64,000 nucleotides of DNA from Prauserella salsuginis. Its GTDB lineage: Bacteria; Actinomycetota; Actinomycetes; Mycobacteriales; Pseudonocardiaceae. Location: contig NZ_JANBBF010000002.1 of assembly GCF_024648885.1 (NCBI RefSeq), positions 62,001 to 126,000 on the forward strand. The letters run 5' to 3'. Both the position numbers and the translations under genes were made by a program. Each line of letters begins with the position of its first letter. Within the stretch, counting starts at the first letter, position 1. This document shows positions 1 through 8,666 of this stretch, in pieces. The notes beneath the pieces are model-generated. The model was not told the DNA's origin and ran no database searches. It saw only the letters and a program-made list of their open reading frames with translations.

Positions 1-251
1 GTCCGCCGAACGCGCGCCGCGACCTGTACCTGATCACCGCCGAGCCCGGGCCGGCGCGCGAATCGGATCCGCATATGCCCGGTGTCGTCGAGCACGTCGT
101 GCTCAGCGCCGGGCGCGCCCTGGTCGGACCGAGCGACGACCCGGCCGAACTCGCACCGGGCGACTACATCGCCTACCCCGGCGACCTGCCGCACGTGTTC
201 GAGGCACTCGACCCCGGCACCACCGCGGTCCTCGTATCCGAACACACCTGA
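1..251 (+). CDS. Cupin-domain protein, C-terminal fragment (likely XRE/cupin transcriptional regulator)
   Basis: The 5' part lies outside the window; the visible frame begins at base 3 and ends with TGA at 249-251, giving about 82 residues. The tail reads as the end of a cupin barrel: a stretch with GDYIAYPGDLPHVF followed by a short strand and the end VSEHT. In actinobacteria this pattern is typical of XRE-family regulators with an N-terminal helix-turn-helix and a C-terminal cupin sensor. The helix-turn-helix is not visible here, so a stand-alone cupin protein is possible. Codon use is normal for the window. Confidence 0.7.
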   Translation, partial: PPNARRDLYLITAEPGPARESDPHMPGVVEHVVLSAGRALVGPSDDPAELAPGDYIAYPGDLPHVFEALDPGTTAVLVSEHT

Positions 252-865
252 GCCCGCCCCACCCGGCCATGGGCAGGCAGGCGCATCGCGGTACCGGCGA
301 GCCCGAACCGACTCGGACGCCGGACACGCCCCGACTTCGACTACGTGCCGTTCGGCCCATCGAACCCGGCGCCCGTGGCGACCGCCGAAAGAGCGCACTC
401 GTCAGTGCGCGAAGAACACCGGGCCGCACGACGGCGCGGCATGACGCACCCACCACAGCCACGACACCGGCATCAGCACCGGCACTCACGTATCCGTCGT
501 CGTCCAGGGTCGACGCGCGTAGGCCACGACGGCCGGCGTGCCGGAGATCCACGCGAACGCACCCCACGCCGTCGCCGCGATACGGGCGACCGAGTCTTCC
601 GTTGCGTTCCACCGAGTGGTCTCACAAATACGGGTACCCCCTATATGTATCCTCGGTTCGGCGTGAGGCACCACGATCACGACCGGGATCGCACAGCCGG
701 CGTCATCCCGTCCCGTCGACGCTCGAGGATTCACCGCCGCCCTCGGTAGGCGACCTCGTTCCGGCGGGATCTGCTCCGGCAGCACGCCAAGCGGTCCCGT
801 CGTCCGGATGCACACGCGGCGCACCCGCGCCACCGCCACGACAGGGCACACGAAAGGAATCGCAG
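252..865. other. 614-base stretch with no gene I can support
   Basis: No frame here has both a convincing start and a recognisable product. Two things stand out. At 632-651 a C-rich half site (TACCCCCTATATGTAT at 635-650) resembles one half of a CsoR-type metal operator, but the second half does not match. On the minus strand, about 486-612 encodes a short hydrophobic peptide with good GC3 bias (contains AWGAFAWISGTPAVVAY) but no usable start codon, so it may be a gene remnant. The stretch just before 866 holds the leader of the AhpD-like gene. Confidence 0.4.
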
Positions 866-1192
866 ATGCACTCCCACAACGAGGAAGCCACGTTCATGGC
901 CGACATCAAGGAGGCCGCACCGGAGATGGTTTCGGCCTTCTTCGGGTTCGACAAAGCCGTGTTCGACAAGAACACCGGAAACCTCGACCTGGCGACCCGG
1001 GAGCTGATCGCGGTCGGGGTCGCGGTGACCACGCAGTGTCCGTTCTGCATCGAGGATCACGCCAAGCGCGCGGTCAAGGCCGGGGCATCCAAAGCGGCGG
1101 TCGCCGAAGCGGTCATGGTCGCCGCGGCACTGCGCGCCGGCGGCGGCGTCACACACGGATGGAAGGCGATGAAAGCCATCGACGACGAGTAG
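866..1192 (+). CDS. Carboxymuconolactone decarboxylase / AhpD-like protein
   Basis: This 108-residue protein has the AhpD-like core. C58 and C61 form a CPFC pair followed by H65 (CPFCIEDHAKRA), the redox centre of alkylhydroperoxidase-type members of the carboxymuconolactone decarboxylase family. It ends with the usual Ala-rich helix and a GGGVTHG segment. The ATG at 866 is chosen because an AAAGGA ribosome site lies at 852-857; the same frame stays open upstream but shows no family similarity. It stands alone, converging on pdxS with a strong hairpin between them. A peroxide or disulfide role is inferred from the family; the substrate is unknown. Confidence 0.85.
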   Translation: MHSHNEEATFMADIKEAAPEMVSAFFGFDKAVFDKNTGNLDLATRELIAVGVAVTTQCPFCIEDHAKRAVKAGASKAAVAEAVMVAAALRAGGGVTHGWKAMKAIDDE

Positions 1193-1222
1193 CCCGCGCC
1201 GCACGACACAACCGGCACAGCC

Positions 1223-1279
1223 GGCGCCGCCCGGCGGTGGACGAGCCGGAGACCCGACCTGCCACCACCGGGCGGCGCC
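1223..1279. terminator. Bidirectional hairpin terminator between the AhpD-like gene and pdxS
   Basis: An 18-base inverted repeat (arms 1223-1240 and 1262-1279, one mismatch, 21-base loop) sits between two converging genes that end at 1192 and 1284. There is no clear T-run, as is common in high-GC actinomycetes. Confidence 0.7.
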
Positions 1280-1283
1280 GCGG

Positions 1284-2201
1284 TCACCAGCCGCGTTCGG
1301 CGAGACGGTGCGGTTCGGGGACGTCGTCGACGTTGATGCCGACCATCGCATCGCCCAGCCCGCGGGACACCTTCGCCAGCATGTCCGGGTCGTCGTGGAA
1401 CGTCGTGGCCTTGACGATCGCCTCGGCGCGCCGCGCCGGGTCGCCCGACTTGAAGATGCCCGAGCCAACGAACACCCCCTCGGCGCCGAGCTGCATCATC
1501 ATCGCGGCGTCGGCGGGGGTCGCGATCCCGCCCGCGGTGAACAGCACGACGGGCAGCTTCCCGGTCGCCGCCACCTCACGCACCAGCTCGTAGGGCGCCT
1601 TCCACTCCTTCGCCGCGACGTACAGTTCGTCCTCCGGCAGTGCCGCCAGTTTGCGCAGTTCGGCACGGATCTGGCGCATGTGGGTCGTCGCGTTCGACAC
1701 GTCGCCGGTGCCCGCCTCGCCCTTGGAGCGAATCATCGCGGCACCCTCGGTGATGCGCCGCAGCGCCTCACCCAGGTTCGTCGCACCGCACACGAACGGC
1801 ACCGTGAACGCCCACTTGTCGATGTGGTTGGCGTAGTCGGCGGGCGTGAGCACCTCGGACTCGTCGATGTAGTCGACACCGAGCGACTGCAGCACCTGCG
1901 CCTCGACGAAGTGCCCGATCCGCGCCTTCGCCATCACGGGGATCGACACCGCGTCGACGATGCCGCTGATCAGGTCCGGATCGCTCATCCGCGCGACACC
2001 ACCCTGGGCGCGGATGTCCGCGGGCACACGCTCGAGGGCCATCACGGCGACGGCGCCCGCGTCCTCGGCGATCTTCGCCTGCTCCGGCGTGACCACGTCC
2101 ATGATCACGCCACCTTTGAGCATCTCGGCCATGCCGCGCTTGACGCGGGCGGTGCCGGTCTCGGAGGTGGGCGACTGGGCAGTGGACGTCGACGTCGACA
2201 C
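1284..2201 (-). CDS. pdxS: Pyridoxal 5'-phosphate synthase, lyase subunit PdxS
   Basis: PdxS builds PLP from ribose 5-phosphate, glyceraldehyde 3-phosphate and ammonia supplied by PdxT. The 305-residue product has the conserved (beta/alpha)8 signatures: [11 protein letters not shown] near the N-terminus, the Schiff-base lysine K92 in MAKARIGHF, the phosphate-binding [13 protein letters not shown] and a final GLGDAM segment. The GTG at 2201 is preferred because AAAGG lies eight bases upstream; an in-frame codon at 2252 would add 17 atypical residues. pdxT, usually nearby in actinobacteria, is not in this window. The gene is divergent from the EF-G-like gene. Confidence 0.95.
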   Translation of the reverse strand: MSTSTSTAQSPTSETGTARVKRGMAEMLKGGVIMDVVTPEQAKIAEDAGAVAVMALERVPADIRAQGGVARMSDPDLISGIVDAVSIPVMAKARIGHFVEAQVLQSLGVDYIDESEVLTPADYANHIDKWAFTVPFVCGATNLGEALRRITEGAAMIRSKGEAGTGDVSNATTHMRQIRAELRKLAALPEDELYVAAKEWKAPYELVREVAATGKLPVVLFTAGGIATPADAAMMMQLGAEGVFVGSGIFKSGDPARRAEAIVKATTFHDDPDMLAKVSRGLGDAMVGINVDDVPEPHRLAERGW

Positions 2202-2388
2202 GGAAGGAACCTTTCGTCTGATCGGGTGGAACACCCTCAGCGTAGGCCGCATGTGGCCCCCTCAGGGTGGCCATTTCGCAGCATTCTCAGCAGGCCACTC
2301 CATGCGGCCGGTCACCCCGTCTTGCCGACAGCGCCCGACGGGTGTGTGATCGAGCACACAGGTGCCGGCGAGCCGCGAGGAGGCCGTG

Positions 2389-4512
2389 ATGACCGAGAAG
2401 CAGGGCAAGGGAGGCGATGCGGGCGCTGCGGCGGTGGACGACCCGGCCCGGCTGCGCAACGTCGCGCTGGTAGGGCCCTCGGGCGCGGGCAAGACGACGC
2501 TGGCCGAGGCGCTCGTCGCCGCGGCCGGTTCCGGCGGGCGCACACCGTCCTCCGAGACCGGGGCCGTGTTCGACCACGACCCGGTGGCGCTCCGCCAACA
2601 GCGCTCGGTCGGGCTCGCGGTCGCACCCCTACTGCACCGCGACGCCACGCGCGGCGACGTCAAGATCAACCTGATCGACACCCCCGGTTACGCCGACTTC
2701 GTCGGCGAACTGCGCGCCGGGCTGCGCGCCGCCGACGCCGCACTGTTCGTCGTCTCCGCCGGGCACGGGGTGGATGCCGCCACCGTGACGCTGTGGCAGG
2801 AGTGCGCGCGGGTCGGCATGCCGCGCGCGGTGCTGGTCTCCCGTCTCGACCACGCCCGGGCCGACGTCGACGGCGAGATCGCCGCCTGCGCCGAGGCGTT
2901 CGGCGACGGCGTACTGCCGCTGTACCTGCCCTCGCGCGAGGGCACGGCGCTCATCGGCCTGATCACCGGGCGCCGGTACGACTACGCATCCGGCCACCCT
3001 CCCGTCGTCGGCGACCCCGACCCCGCCGATCTGGACCGCCTCGCCACGGCCCGCGACGAACTCATCGAAGGGATCATCGCCGAGAGCGAGGACGAATCCC
3101 TCATGGATCGCTACCTGGCCGGCGAGGACATTCCCGAGGAGACACTCATCGCCGACCTGGAGACTGCTGTGTCCCGCGGCGCGTTCCATCCCGTGATCCC
3201 GGTGTGCGCCGAAACCGGTGTCGGGCTCGCCGAGGTGCTCGACGGCATCGCAGCCGCGTGTCCGTCACCGCTGGAACGCGCCGTCCCGCTCGCCGCCTCT
3301 CCCGAGGGCATCCCGCAGCCACGTCTCGCACCCGATCCGGAAGGACCATTGGCCGCCGAGATCATCCGCACCACCGTCGACTCGTTCGTCGGCCGCGTGT
3401 CACTGGCACGCGTGTTCTCCGGCAGGTTGCAGCCCGACCGCGCCGTGCACGTCTCGGGCCACGGCCTGGCCGACCGGGGGCACGCCGACCACGACGAGGA
3501 CGAGCGGCTCGCACACCTCTACAGCCCTTTCGGCGCCGCGCTCCGCGAGATCCCGTACGCGGTCGCAGGCGACATCTGCGCGCTCACCAAGATCTCCTCG
3601 GCCGAGACGGGCGACACGCTGTCCACACCGGACGATCCGTTGCTGATCACACCGTGGGACATGCCGGAACCGCAGCTGCCGATGGCGGTCGTCGCCGCGA
3701 ACCGCAGCGACGAGGACGCGCTGGCACGCAACCTCGGCAGGCTCGTGGCTGCCGATCCGACCCTGCGACTCGAGCGCAACGCCGAGACCAGCCAGCTGGT
3801 CGTGTGGTGCACCGGCGAGGCGCATGCCGACGTCGTGCTGGCCCGGCTGTGCGACGGCGGCGCCGACGTGACCACCGAGCCGGTGCGCATCCCGCTGCGG
3901 GAGACGTTCGCCCGCGCGGCGACCGGCCACGGCAAGCACGTCAAGCAGTCCGGCGGCCACGGCCAGTACGCCGTGTGCGACATCGAGGTCGAACCGCTCC
4001 CCCGCGGCGCAGGCGTCGAGTTCGCCGACCGCGTCGTCGGCGGTGCGGTGCCGCACCAGTTCATCCCCAGCGTCGAGAAGGGCGTGCGGGCCCAGCTCGC
4101 GGCGGGCATCACCGAGGGCCGCCCGATCGTCGACGTACGCGTCACGCTCGTCGACGGCAAGGCACACAGCGTCGACTCTTCCGACGCGGCGTTCCAGACC
4201 GCGGGTGCGCTGGCGATCAAGGCCGCCGCCACCGCGGGACTGACGGCCCTCGAACCGCTCGACGAGGTCGAGGTCCGGCTACCCGACACCTACTTCGGCG
4301 CCGTTCTCGGCGATCTGTCGTCCCGCCGGGGCCGGGTGCTCGGCACCGAGGCGCCCGGGGGCGGCACGACGGTGATACGCGCCGAGGTACCCGCGACGGA
4401 ACTGCTCCGGTACGCCGTCGACCTGCGCTCGATCACGTCCGGCACGGCGACGTTCAGCCGTCACCACGTGCGCTACGACCCGGCCCCCGACCACGCCGCG
4501 GCCCTGCGGTGA
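2389..4512 (+). CDS. Elongation factor G-like protein (EF-G2 type GTPase)
   Basis: The 707-residue product has full EF-G architecture: a GTPase domain (G1 GPSGAGKTT at 29-37, G3 DTPG at 97-100), domain II, and domains III-V (HGKHVKQSGGHGQYA, PHQFIPSVEKGV, and a C-terminal FGAVLGDLSSRRGRV). The G4 position reads SRLD (151-154) instead of NKxD, a departure that marks the EF-G-like FusA2 subgroup rather than canonical EF-G. No rpsL, rpsG or tuf genes lie nearby, which also argues against the main EF-G. The start ATG has a strong GAGGAGG at 2377-2383. The cellular role of FusA2-type proteins is not settled. Confidence 0.9.
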   Translation: MTEKQGKGGDAGAAAVDDPARLRNVALVGPSGAGKTTLAEALVAAAGSGGRTPSSETGAVFDHDPVALRQQRSVGLAVAPLLHRDATRGDVKINLIDTPGYADFVGELRAGLRAADAALFVVSAGHGVDAATVTLWQECARVGMPRAVLVSRLDHARADVDGEIAACAEAFGDGVLPLYLPSREGTALIGLITGRRYDYASGHPPVVGDPDPADLDRLATARDELIEGIIAESEDESLMDRYLAGEDIPEETLIADLETAVSRGAFHPVIPVCAETGVGLAEVLDGIAAACPSPLERAVPLAASPEGIPQPRLAPDPEGPLAAEIIRTTVDSFVGRVSLARVFSGRLQPDRAVHVSGHGLADRGHADHDEDERLAHLYSPFGAALREIPYAVAGDICALTKISSAETGDTLSTPDDPLLITPWDMPEPQLPMAVVAANRSDEDALARNLGRLVAADPTLRLERNAETSQLVVWCTGEAHADVVLARLCDGGADVTTEPVRIPLRETFARAATGHGKHVKQSGGHGQYAVCDIEVEPLPRGAGVEFADRVVGGAVPHQFIPSVEKGVRAQLAAGITEGRPIVDVRVTLVDGKAHSVDSSDAAFQTAGALAIKAAATAGLTALEPLDEVEVRLPDTYFGAVLGDLSSRRGRVLGTEAPGGGTTVIRAEVPATELLRYAVDLRSITSGTATFSRHHVRYDPAPDHAAALR

Positions 4513-4547
4513 CGGCGTGGCCGGTGCCGCGCACGCGATGACGGGTG

Positions 4548-5237
4548 TCAGCTGAAGGAGAAACCGCCGGGGCGGTCGTTGCGGTCGGCGAGCAGGCCGG
4601 AGAGCGTCGCGATCGCGATCTCCGGCGGTGTCCGCGACCCGATGTTCAACCCGATCGGCCGGTGCACGCGGGCGATGTCGTCCTCACTCACGCCGAGTTG
4701 CCGCAGTGCGGCGAGGTGCGGCCCCTCGTGCCGGGGATTGCCCATGACGCCGACCCACCGCGCGGGCTGGGCGAGTGCGTCCTGCAGCATCGCGCCGAGC
4801 TCGTCACGGTGGTGATCGGTGACGACGATGTCGGCCGTGTCCGGAACATCCGACAGGTCAGGGATTTCCGTGGGAGCGTCCGCGACGCGCTTGGCGTCGG
4901 GTTCCACGAGCAGCGTCCGGAAGCCGGCGTCCGCGGCGTAGCGCAGTAGATAGTCGGCGACCGGCGTGGCGAACACGGCGACGAGGGTGCGGGTGTCCTG
5001 CCCCGCGTCGCGTTCCCCGTGGGCGACCTCGCACGCATCCGGCCCGGCGGCCGCATCGGGCTCGGCGGCCGCATCGGGCTCGGCTGTCGTGTCCGGCTCT
5101 GCGGTCGTGTCCGCTCGGGCTGCGCCTCCCGCGGCGGGCTGAGTCGTCTCGGATGTGCCCGCCTTCTCGGATGTGCCCGTCTGCTCGGTCGCACCCGGCT
5201 TCTCGGACGTGTCCGGCGCTTCCGGTGTCGTTGCCAT
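4548..5237 (-). CDS. XdhC-family protein with acidic repeat N-terminal extension
   Basis: Residues from about 83 to 229 form an XdhC Rossmann domain (ending in the RWVGVMGNPRHEGPHL and LNIGSRTPPEIAIATL segments). XdhC proteins help insert the sulfurated molybdenum cofactor into xanthine dehydrogenase-type enzymes. Residues 1-80 are low-complexity, rich in Thr, Glu, Ala and Pro, with tandem five- to six-residue repeats (TAEPD, AAEPD) at about 45-66. No molybdenum hydroxylase genes are next to it, so its client enzyme is elsewhere or absent. It converges on the EF-G-like gene with a 35-base gap. Confidence 0.8.
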   Translation of the reverse strand: MATTPEAPDTSEKPGATEQTGTSEKAGTSETTQPAAGGAARADTTAEPDTTAEPDAAAEPDAAAGPDACEVAHGERDAGQDTRTLVAVFATPVADYLLRYAADAGFRTLLVEPDAKRVADAPTEIPDLSDVPDTADIVVTDHHRDELGAMLQDALAQPARWVGVMGNPRHEGPHLAALRQLGVSEDDIARVHRPIGLNIGSRTPPEIAIATLSGLLADRNDRPGGFSFS

Positions 5238-5267
5238 ACCACCAGTGTGACAGCCACCGCCGCGGTA

Positions 5268-5798
5268 TCAGGAATCGTGCGCAGGCGGCGCGGGTGCCGG
5301 TTCGGGTTCGGCGATGTCAAAGTACTCGGGCTGCGGCGCAGTGCCCGCCAGTTTGAAGTAGCGGACCTTGCGCCGCCTGCGCAGGGCCAGCGTGTCGCGC
5401 ACCGCGTCGTTGTAGACCCGGCGCGCGATCACCATGCGGTGTTCGGCATCGGCCAGCTCGTCGGCGAGCGGACCGGGCAGTTCGGACCGGTCGAGCGCGC
5501 CGAGCAGCCGGGTGAGCTCGTTCTCTGCGGGTTCACGATCGGTCCACGCCGCACGTTCGGCGGCGCGCGCCGCCGCGACGAGTTCCTCGCCGCCGAGTCG
5601 TCCGAGTGCGGCCGCCGGCGCCGAAGCCGCCACGGTGCGCGCGACGACGGCCCGCCGCGCGAGTGCCGCGTCGAGTGCCGCCCAGCCGGCATCCATCCGC
5701 ACGTGCAACCGGTCGAGTCGGTTCGCCGTCGCCAGCAGGAACAGGCCGACGGCGACCACGAGCACGGCCAGCGCCGCCACGACCACGAACACCGTCAT
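5268..5798 (-). CDS. LemA-like single-pass membrane protein
   Basis: The 176-residue protein starts with one transmembrane helix (about residues 3-24), followed by a helical region whose features recall LemA proteins: an N-terminal LDRLHVRMDAGWAALDAAL stretch and a later ARRVYNDAVRD motif, then an FKLAGTA segment and a proline-rich tail. The start overlaps the pimA stop by four bases (ATGA), so it is translated as the last gene of the phospholipid operon. The molecular function of LemA proteins is unclear. Confidence 0.65.
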   Translation of the reverse strand: MTVFVVVAALAVLVVAVGLFLLATANRLDRLHVRMDAGWAALDAALARRAVVARTVAASAPAAALGRLGGEELVAAARAAERAAWTDREPAENELTRLLGALDRSELPGPLADELADAEHRMVIARRVYNDAVRDTLALRRRRKVRYFKLAGTAPQPEYFDIAEPEPAPAPPAHDS

Positions 5799-6937
5799 GC
5801 GCCCACGTCCCGGTCCGGGCCGACCTTGCGGGGGTCGGCGGCGATGGCGGTCTCGTAGACACGCAGCACCTGCGTGACGACCGTGCGCCAGTCGTACAAC
5901 GCGACGCGGTCGGTCCCGGCAGCCGACAGCCGGGCACGGCGATCCGGGTCGGTCAGCAGCTGCCGCAACTCGCCGCCCAGCGCGGCCGCGTCGCCGGTCG
6001 GCGTCAGCACTCCGGCGCGGCCGTCGTCGAGGACGCGCCGGAACGAGTCCAGATCACTGGCCAGTACGGGCGCACCGGCCGCCATCGCCTCGGTGAGGAT
6101 CATGCCGAAGCTCTCGCCGCCCGTGTTCGGCGCGCAGTAGACGTCGACGCTGCGGAGGACCCGGGCCTTGGTCTCGTCGTCGACCTGCCCGAGCAGCTCC
6201 AGGTGACCCGCCAGTTCCCGACCCGCCTGTCTGCGCAGCGTGTCGGCCTCTCCCCTGCCCGCGACGAGCAGCCGCACCTCGGGCAGGCCGGCGACGACGC
6301 CGCGCAGGGCCTCCAGCAGCACGCCCATGCCCTTGCGCGGTTCGGTGTAGCGGCCGACGAATCCAACGGTGCCGCCGGCGCGCGGATAGCCCTCCAGCGG
6401 CCTCGCCCTGGCGAACGAGGGCACGTCGACACCGTTCGGGATCTCCACGGCGTCGCCGCCGAGATGTTCGACCTGTACCCGGCGGGCGAGCGCCGACACG
6501 GCGATCCGGGCGGTGATCTTCTCCAGCAGTGGCCGCAGCACGGGCTGGAACGCCGAGAGAGTGCGGGAGCGCGGCGTGGAGGTGTGGAACGTCGCCACGA
6601 TCGGCCCGTCGGCGACCTTCAGTGCCAGCAGCGACAGGCTCGGTGCCGCCGGCTCGTGCAGGTGCAGCACGTCGAACCGGTTGTCCCGCAGCCATCGCCG
6701 CACGCGGGCGTACGACACGGGGCCGAACTGCAGCCGGGCGACCGAGCCGTTGTACGGGATGGCGAGCGACCGGCCGGCCGGATGGACGAAGTCGGGCAGC
6801 TCGGCGTCCTCGTCCGCGGGGGCCAGCACCGACACGGCGTGCCCGCGGTTGCGGAGCGCCTTGGCGAGGTCGACCACGTGTCCCTGCACACCGCCGGGCA
6901 CGTCGAACGAGTAGGGGCAGACGATCCCGATCCGCAT
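5795..6937 (-). CDS. pimA: Phosphatidylinositol alpha-mannosyltransferase PimA
   Basis: PimA transfers mannose from GDP-mannose to phosphatidylinositol at the cytoplasmic membrane, the first step to PIMs, LM and LAM. The 380-residue GT4 glycosyltransferase begins MRIGIVCPYSFDVPGGVQ, the family N-terminus with the GGVQ loop. It carries a FVGRYTEPRKG donor-site segment and the GESFGMILTEAMAAG motif with the conserved EX7E glutamates. The ATG at 6937 matches the family; a GTG at 6946 that overlaps the patA stop (GTGA) would add three residues. It lies in the conserved order HIT-pgsA-patA-pimA. Confidence 0.95.
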   Translation of the reverse strand: MRIGIVCPYSFDVPGGVQGHVVDLAKALRNRGHAVSVLAPADEDAELPDFVHPAGRSLAIPYNGSVARLQFGPVSYARVRRWLRDNRFDVLHLHEPAAPSLSLLALKVADGPIVATFHTSTPRSRTLSAFQPVLRPLLEKITARIAVSALARRVQVEHLGGDAVEIPNGVDVPSFARARPLEGYPRAGGTVGFVGRYTEPRKGMGVLLEALRGVVAGLPEVRLLVAGRGEADTLRRQAGRELAGHLELLGQVDDETKARVLRSVDVYCAPNTGGESFGMILTEAMAAGAPVLASDLDSFRRVLDDGRAGVLTPTGDAAALGGELRQLLTDPDRRARLSAAGTDRVALYDWRTVVTQVLRVYETAIAADPRKVGPDRDVGA

Positions 6938-6942
6938 GCCGG

Positions 6943-7869
6943 TCACCCCGCGTCCGCGGCGGATTCCTCGCCTGCGGTGCCGTCGGCGACCGCGTCCTCG
7001 CGGTCGGCCGGCCAGAACGGCTGCAGCATGTGCCAGTCGGTGGGATGAGCGGCGATGTCGCCGGCGAAGACGTCGGCGAGCGCCTGGGTGGCTGCGGGCG
7101 CCTCGGCCCGGTTGGCGACCCGGATTCGTGGGTGGATGCGCAGGCCCCAGCCGTCGTCGGTGTACCAGGAACCGACGGGCAGCAGTGCCGCACCGGTGCT
7201 CGCGGCGAGCCGTGCCGGCCCCGCGGGGAACCGCGCCGGTTCACCGAAGAAGGTCACCGGGGTGCCCGTGTTCGTCATGTCCCGGTCGCCGACGAGGCAC
7301 ACGACGCGGTTCTCCCGCAGCCGTTGCAGCAGCAGCCGGAACGAGACGCTTCCGTCGGCGGGGATGACCTCGAAGCCCAGCGATTCGCGGTACTCGACGA
7401 ACCGGCGGTACAGCGACTCCGGTTCGAGGCGTTCGGCGACCGTGGTGAGCCTGCCGATCTGCTGTACGGCCCACAGACCCGCGACGTCCCAGTTGCCCGT
7501 GTGCGGCAGGGCGACGACCGCGCCGTTGCCCTCGGCCAGCGCGGCTTCGAGGTACTCGGTCCCGCTGATGTCCACATCGGCCAGCACCGCCGCGGGATCG
7601 GCCGACGGGAGTCGGAACGCCTCGTGCCAGTAGCGGGCGTAGGAGTGCATCGCCCGGCGCGTCAGATCGTCCAGTTCGGTCTCCCCGGCCCGCGGGACGA
7701 CGCGGCGCAGGTTGGCACGCAACTGCCGCACGCCGCCGCCACCGCGGCGCGCGGCGAGGTCGGCCACGCCCCAGAAGGCGACGCCGGCGAGGGCCTTCGG
7801 CAGCTTCGGAACCACCCGCCAGCCCGTGGCGAAGCCTGCGTCGGCGAGCCGTCCGGCGAGCCCCGTCAC
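6943..7869 (-). CDS. patA: Phosphatidylinositol mannoside acyltransferase (PatA-type)
   Basis: The 308-residue protein belongs to the LpxL/HtrB-like acyltransferase family. It has the HX4D catalytic motif HTGNWD (H123, D128), a VGDRD segment, and a TPVTFFGEPARFPAGPA acceptor-region motif. PatA acylates the mannose of PIM1/PIM2 in mycobacteria, and the position between pgsA and pimA supports that role. The GTG start at 7869 overlaps the pgsA stop by four bases. The frame upstream of it reads through pgsA and is not coding. Confidence 0.92.
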   Translation of the reverse strand: MTGLAGRLADAGFATGWRVVPKLPKALAGVAFWGVADLAARRGGGGVRQLRANLRRVVPRAGETELDDLTRRAMHSYARYWHEAFRLPSADPAAVLADVDISGTEYLEAALAEGNGAVVALPHTGNWDVAGLWAVQQIGRLTTVAERLEPESLYRRFVEYRESLGFEVIPADGSVSFRLLLQRLRENRVVCLVGDRDMTNTGTPVTFFGEPARFPAGPARLAASTGAALLPVGSWYTDDGWGLRIHPRIRVANRAEAPAATQALADVFAGDIAAHPTDWHMLQPFWPADREDAVADGTAGEESAADAG

Positions 7870-8474
7870 GAGTGCCCCTCCGCGGCCGAACGCGCCACGC
7901 CGACGATCCGCTGGACCAGCGTGATCACCGACAGCACCGCCAGCAGCCACTGGGACACCTCGACGGCGACGGGAACGCCGAACCCTTGGAGGCCGGTGCC
8001 GACGAGCGCGATGATCAACCGCTCGGCGCGTTCGATGAGCCCACCGTCGGCCGAGGTGAACCCCGAAGCCTCCGCGCGCGCCTTCACGTACGAGATCACC
8101 TGCGCGAGGACCAGCGAGATCAGTGCTGCCACGGCGATGCGATCGTGCCCGCTCGCGAACGCCCACCACGCGATGGCCCCGAACAGCGCGCCGTCGACCA
8201 GCCGGTCACATGTCGCGTCGAGCACGGCCCCGAACGGCGTACTGCCCCGTGCCCGCGCCATCGCACCGTCGAGCAGGTCCAGCATGACGAAGCCCCACAC
8301 CGTGAACGTGCCCCACAGCAGCATGCCGGAAGGGAAGAACACCAGCGCGCAGCCGAGCGCACCGGCGGTGCCGATGAGCGTCATGGCGTTGGGCGTGAGC
8401 CCGGCACGCACCAGCGCGGCACCGATCGGATCGGTGACGCGTGATACCGAGGCGCGCGCGAAGATGTTCAGCAT
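7866..8474 (-). CDS. pgsA: Phosphatidylinositol phosphate synthase (CDP-alcohol phosphotransferase)
   Basis: This 202-residue integral membrane enzyme has the full CDP-alcohol phosphotransferase signature: D66, D69, G70, A73, R74, G82, D86 and D90 in the expected spacing (DLLDGAMARARG... then FGAVLDATCD). In actinobacteria this enzyme joins CDP-diacylglycerol to inositol 1-phosphate, giving PI-phosphate, the precursor of phosphatidylinositol and PIMs. About six hydrophobic helices are visible. The synteny with patA and pimA separates it from the phosphatidylglycerophosphate synthase paralogue. Confidence 0.93.
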   Translation of the reverse strand: MLNIFARASVSRVTDPIGAALVRAGLTPNAMTLIGTAGALGCALVFFPSGMLLWGTFTVWGFVMLDLLDGAMARARGSTPFGAVLDATCDRLVDGALFGAIAWWAFASGHDRIAVAALISLVLAQVISYVKARAEASGFTSADGGLIERAERLIIALVGTGLQGFGVPVAVEVSQWLLAVLSVITLVQRIVGVARSAAEGHS

Positions 8475-8666
8475 CTGGTCCTACGAGGCGTGCAGGTCGG
8501 TCCGGGGGACGTCGGTCGGGACGGCGGCCGCCTGCCGGGTGTCACATGGTCGGGTGACCCCCGGCGAACTGGCGCACCGCCGGAAACCCTATCGACTTCC
8601 CGCGCCGGCCGCCGGAACGGCCACCCGTGCGGCGGCCGCGACGCCCGTGGGGACGCTGGTCCGGAC

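Noticed and set aside
2202-2388. Riboswitch or PLP-linked regulatory RNA before pdxS
   Set aside because: No recognisable structure; the short divergent region looks like simple promoters.
1308-4541. Very long open frames opposite or across real genes (also about 5606-7048, 6529-9048, 11121-12983, 20690-22729, 27559-29940, 30194-32506, 34629-36815, 46678-48333)
   Set aside because: They are Arg/His/Gly/Pro-rich shadows produced by high GC3 in the true genes on the other strand or frame, with no family motifs.
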